Assembly: GCF_001612905.1 (NCBI RefSeq)
Contig: NZ_BDBI01000011.1
Span: forward strand, 248,001-312,000
Source of the DNA: Nocardia ignorata NBRC 108230
GTDB taxonomy: Bacteria > Actinomycetota > Actinomycetes > Mycobacteriales > Mycobacteriaceae
Direction: 5' to 3'
DNA: 64,000 bases
The position numbers were made by a program, and so were the translations under genes. Each line of letters opens with the position of its first letter. Positions within the stretch are counted from its first letter, which is position 1. The notes below the pieces were generated by a model. The model did no database searches and had not been told where the DNA came from. It was given only the letters and a program-made list of their open reading frames with translations. Of the stretch, positions 63,845 through 64,000 are shown one piece after another.

Positions 63845-64000
63845 CTAGCCGACGTAGCGGCGGGCGGTGGAGTTGCGTTGGGAGGCTTCGAGCAGGACGA
63901 GGCCCGCCTCGACCTGGGCGGGCAAGACCTTTCGTTCGCGCAATACCCATGGCAGCCCGCGTAGGGCCGCGAATACGGCGGCGGCTGTCGTACGGTCGGC
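63845..64000 (-). CDS. Probable glycosyltransferase, C-terminal end
   Basis: The last 51 codons of a leftward gene that starts outside the window, ending ...LRGLPWVLRERKVLPAQVEAGLVLLEASQRNSTARRYVG and a TAG. The phrase LRGLPWVLRERKVLP is common at the C-terminus of actinobacterial family 2 glycosyltransferases. Too short for firm assignment. Confidence 0.55.
   Translation of the reverse strand, partial: ADRTTAAAVFAALRGLPWVLRERKVLPAQVEAGLVLLEASQRNSTARRYVG

Overview
The window is high-GC DNA from an actinobacterium of the mycolic-acid group, most probably Nocardia or a close relative. The evidence is a complete mce (mammalian cell entry) operon with its YrbE permeases, a furA-katG pair with a mycobacterial-type operator, an EspR-like regulator, cutinase-like and PE-PPE-like hydrolases, an F420-type PPOX protein, a UsfY-like protein, many GTG and TTG starts, and closely packed genes with ATGA/GTGA overlaps. 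The assignment rests on gene content only. No insertion sequence, prophage, CRISPR array or replication origin was seen.

Layout. 1-5.5 kb holds stress and signalling genes: the start of a membrane protein, a MerR regulator divergent from an Hsp20 gene across a CIRCE-like operator, an EspR-like DNA-binding protein, a PAS-GGDEF enzyme, a DUF5709 protein and a small alarmone synthetase. 5.6-11.1 kb holds a methyltransferase, furA-katG, two flavin/F420-type proteins, a membrane protein and a TetR regulator. 11.1-17.3 kb holds the most unusual locus: a methyltransferase converging on a three-gene operon (PLP decarboxylase-like enzyme, cysteine synthase-rhodanese fusion, SufS-like desulfurase), with a Zur-like box at each outer edge. 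17.3-23.4 kb holds a glutathionyl-hydroquinone reductase-like protein, CsbD, an MHS-type transporter, a two-component system and an orphan TAXI solute-binding lipoprotein.

23.5-34 kb is the mce operon (yrbEA, yrbEB, mceA-F, an Mce-associated protein, an MpaB-type oxygenase and a small membrane protein). 34-41 kb holds a TetR regulator, a cutinase, arsR/arsI, a TetR regulator with a quinone-oxidoreductase-like target, and rifampin phosphotransferase. 41-49.5 kb holds a DUF2993 protein, a UsfY-like protein, a CopB-type P-ATPase, a ZIP-like transporter, several small exported proteins, a PE-PPE hydrolase that seems to lack its N-terminus, and a LysR regulator. 49.7-54 kb is a partner-switching module (receiver-PP2C phosphatase, CHASE3-like kinase, Rcp1-type receiver, RsbW-like kinase, RsbV-like antagonist).

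54-64 kb holds an acyl-CoA carboxylase beta subunit, a PucR/CdaR-type regulator, an Ag85-like esterase behind a possible RNA switch, a decayed LLM oxidoreductase, an MscS channel, tRNA-Pro(GGG), and then an accessory stretch with a protein resembling tRNA-guanine transglycosylases (TGT). Promoters of the form G-N-T-T, 14-16 bases, GGGTAT-like precede csbD, the UsfY-like gene and the DUF5709 gene, and weaker versions precede the RsbW-like and DUF2795 genes. This suggests that the partner-switching module and these stress genes belong to one SigF/SigB-type regulon, although no sigma factor gene lies in the window.
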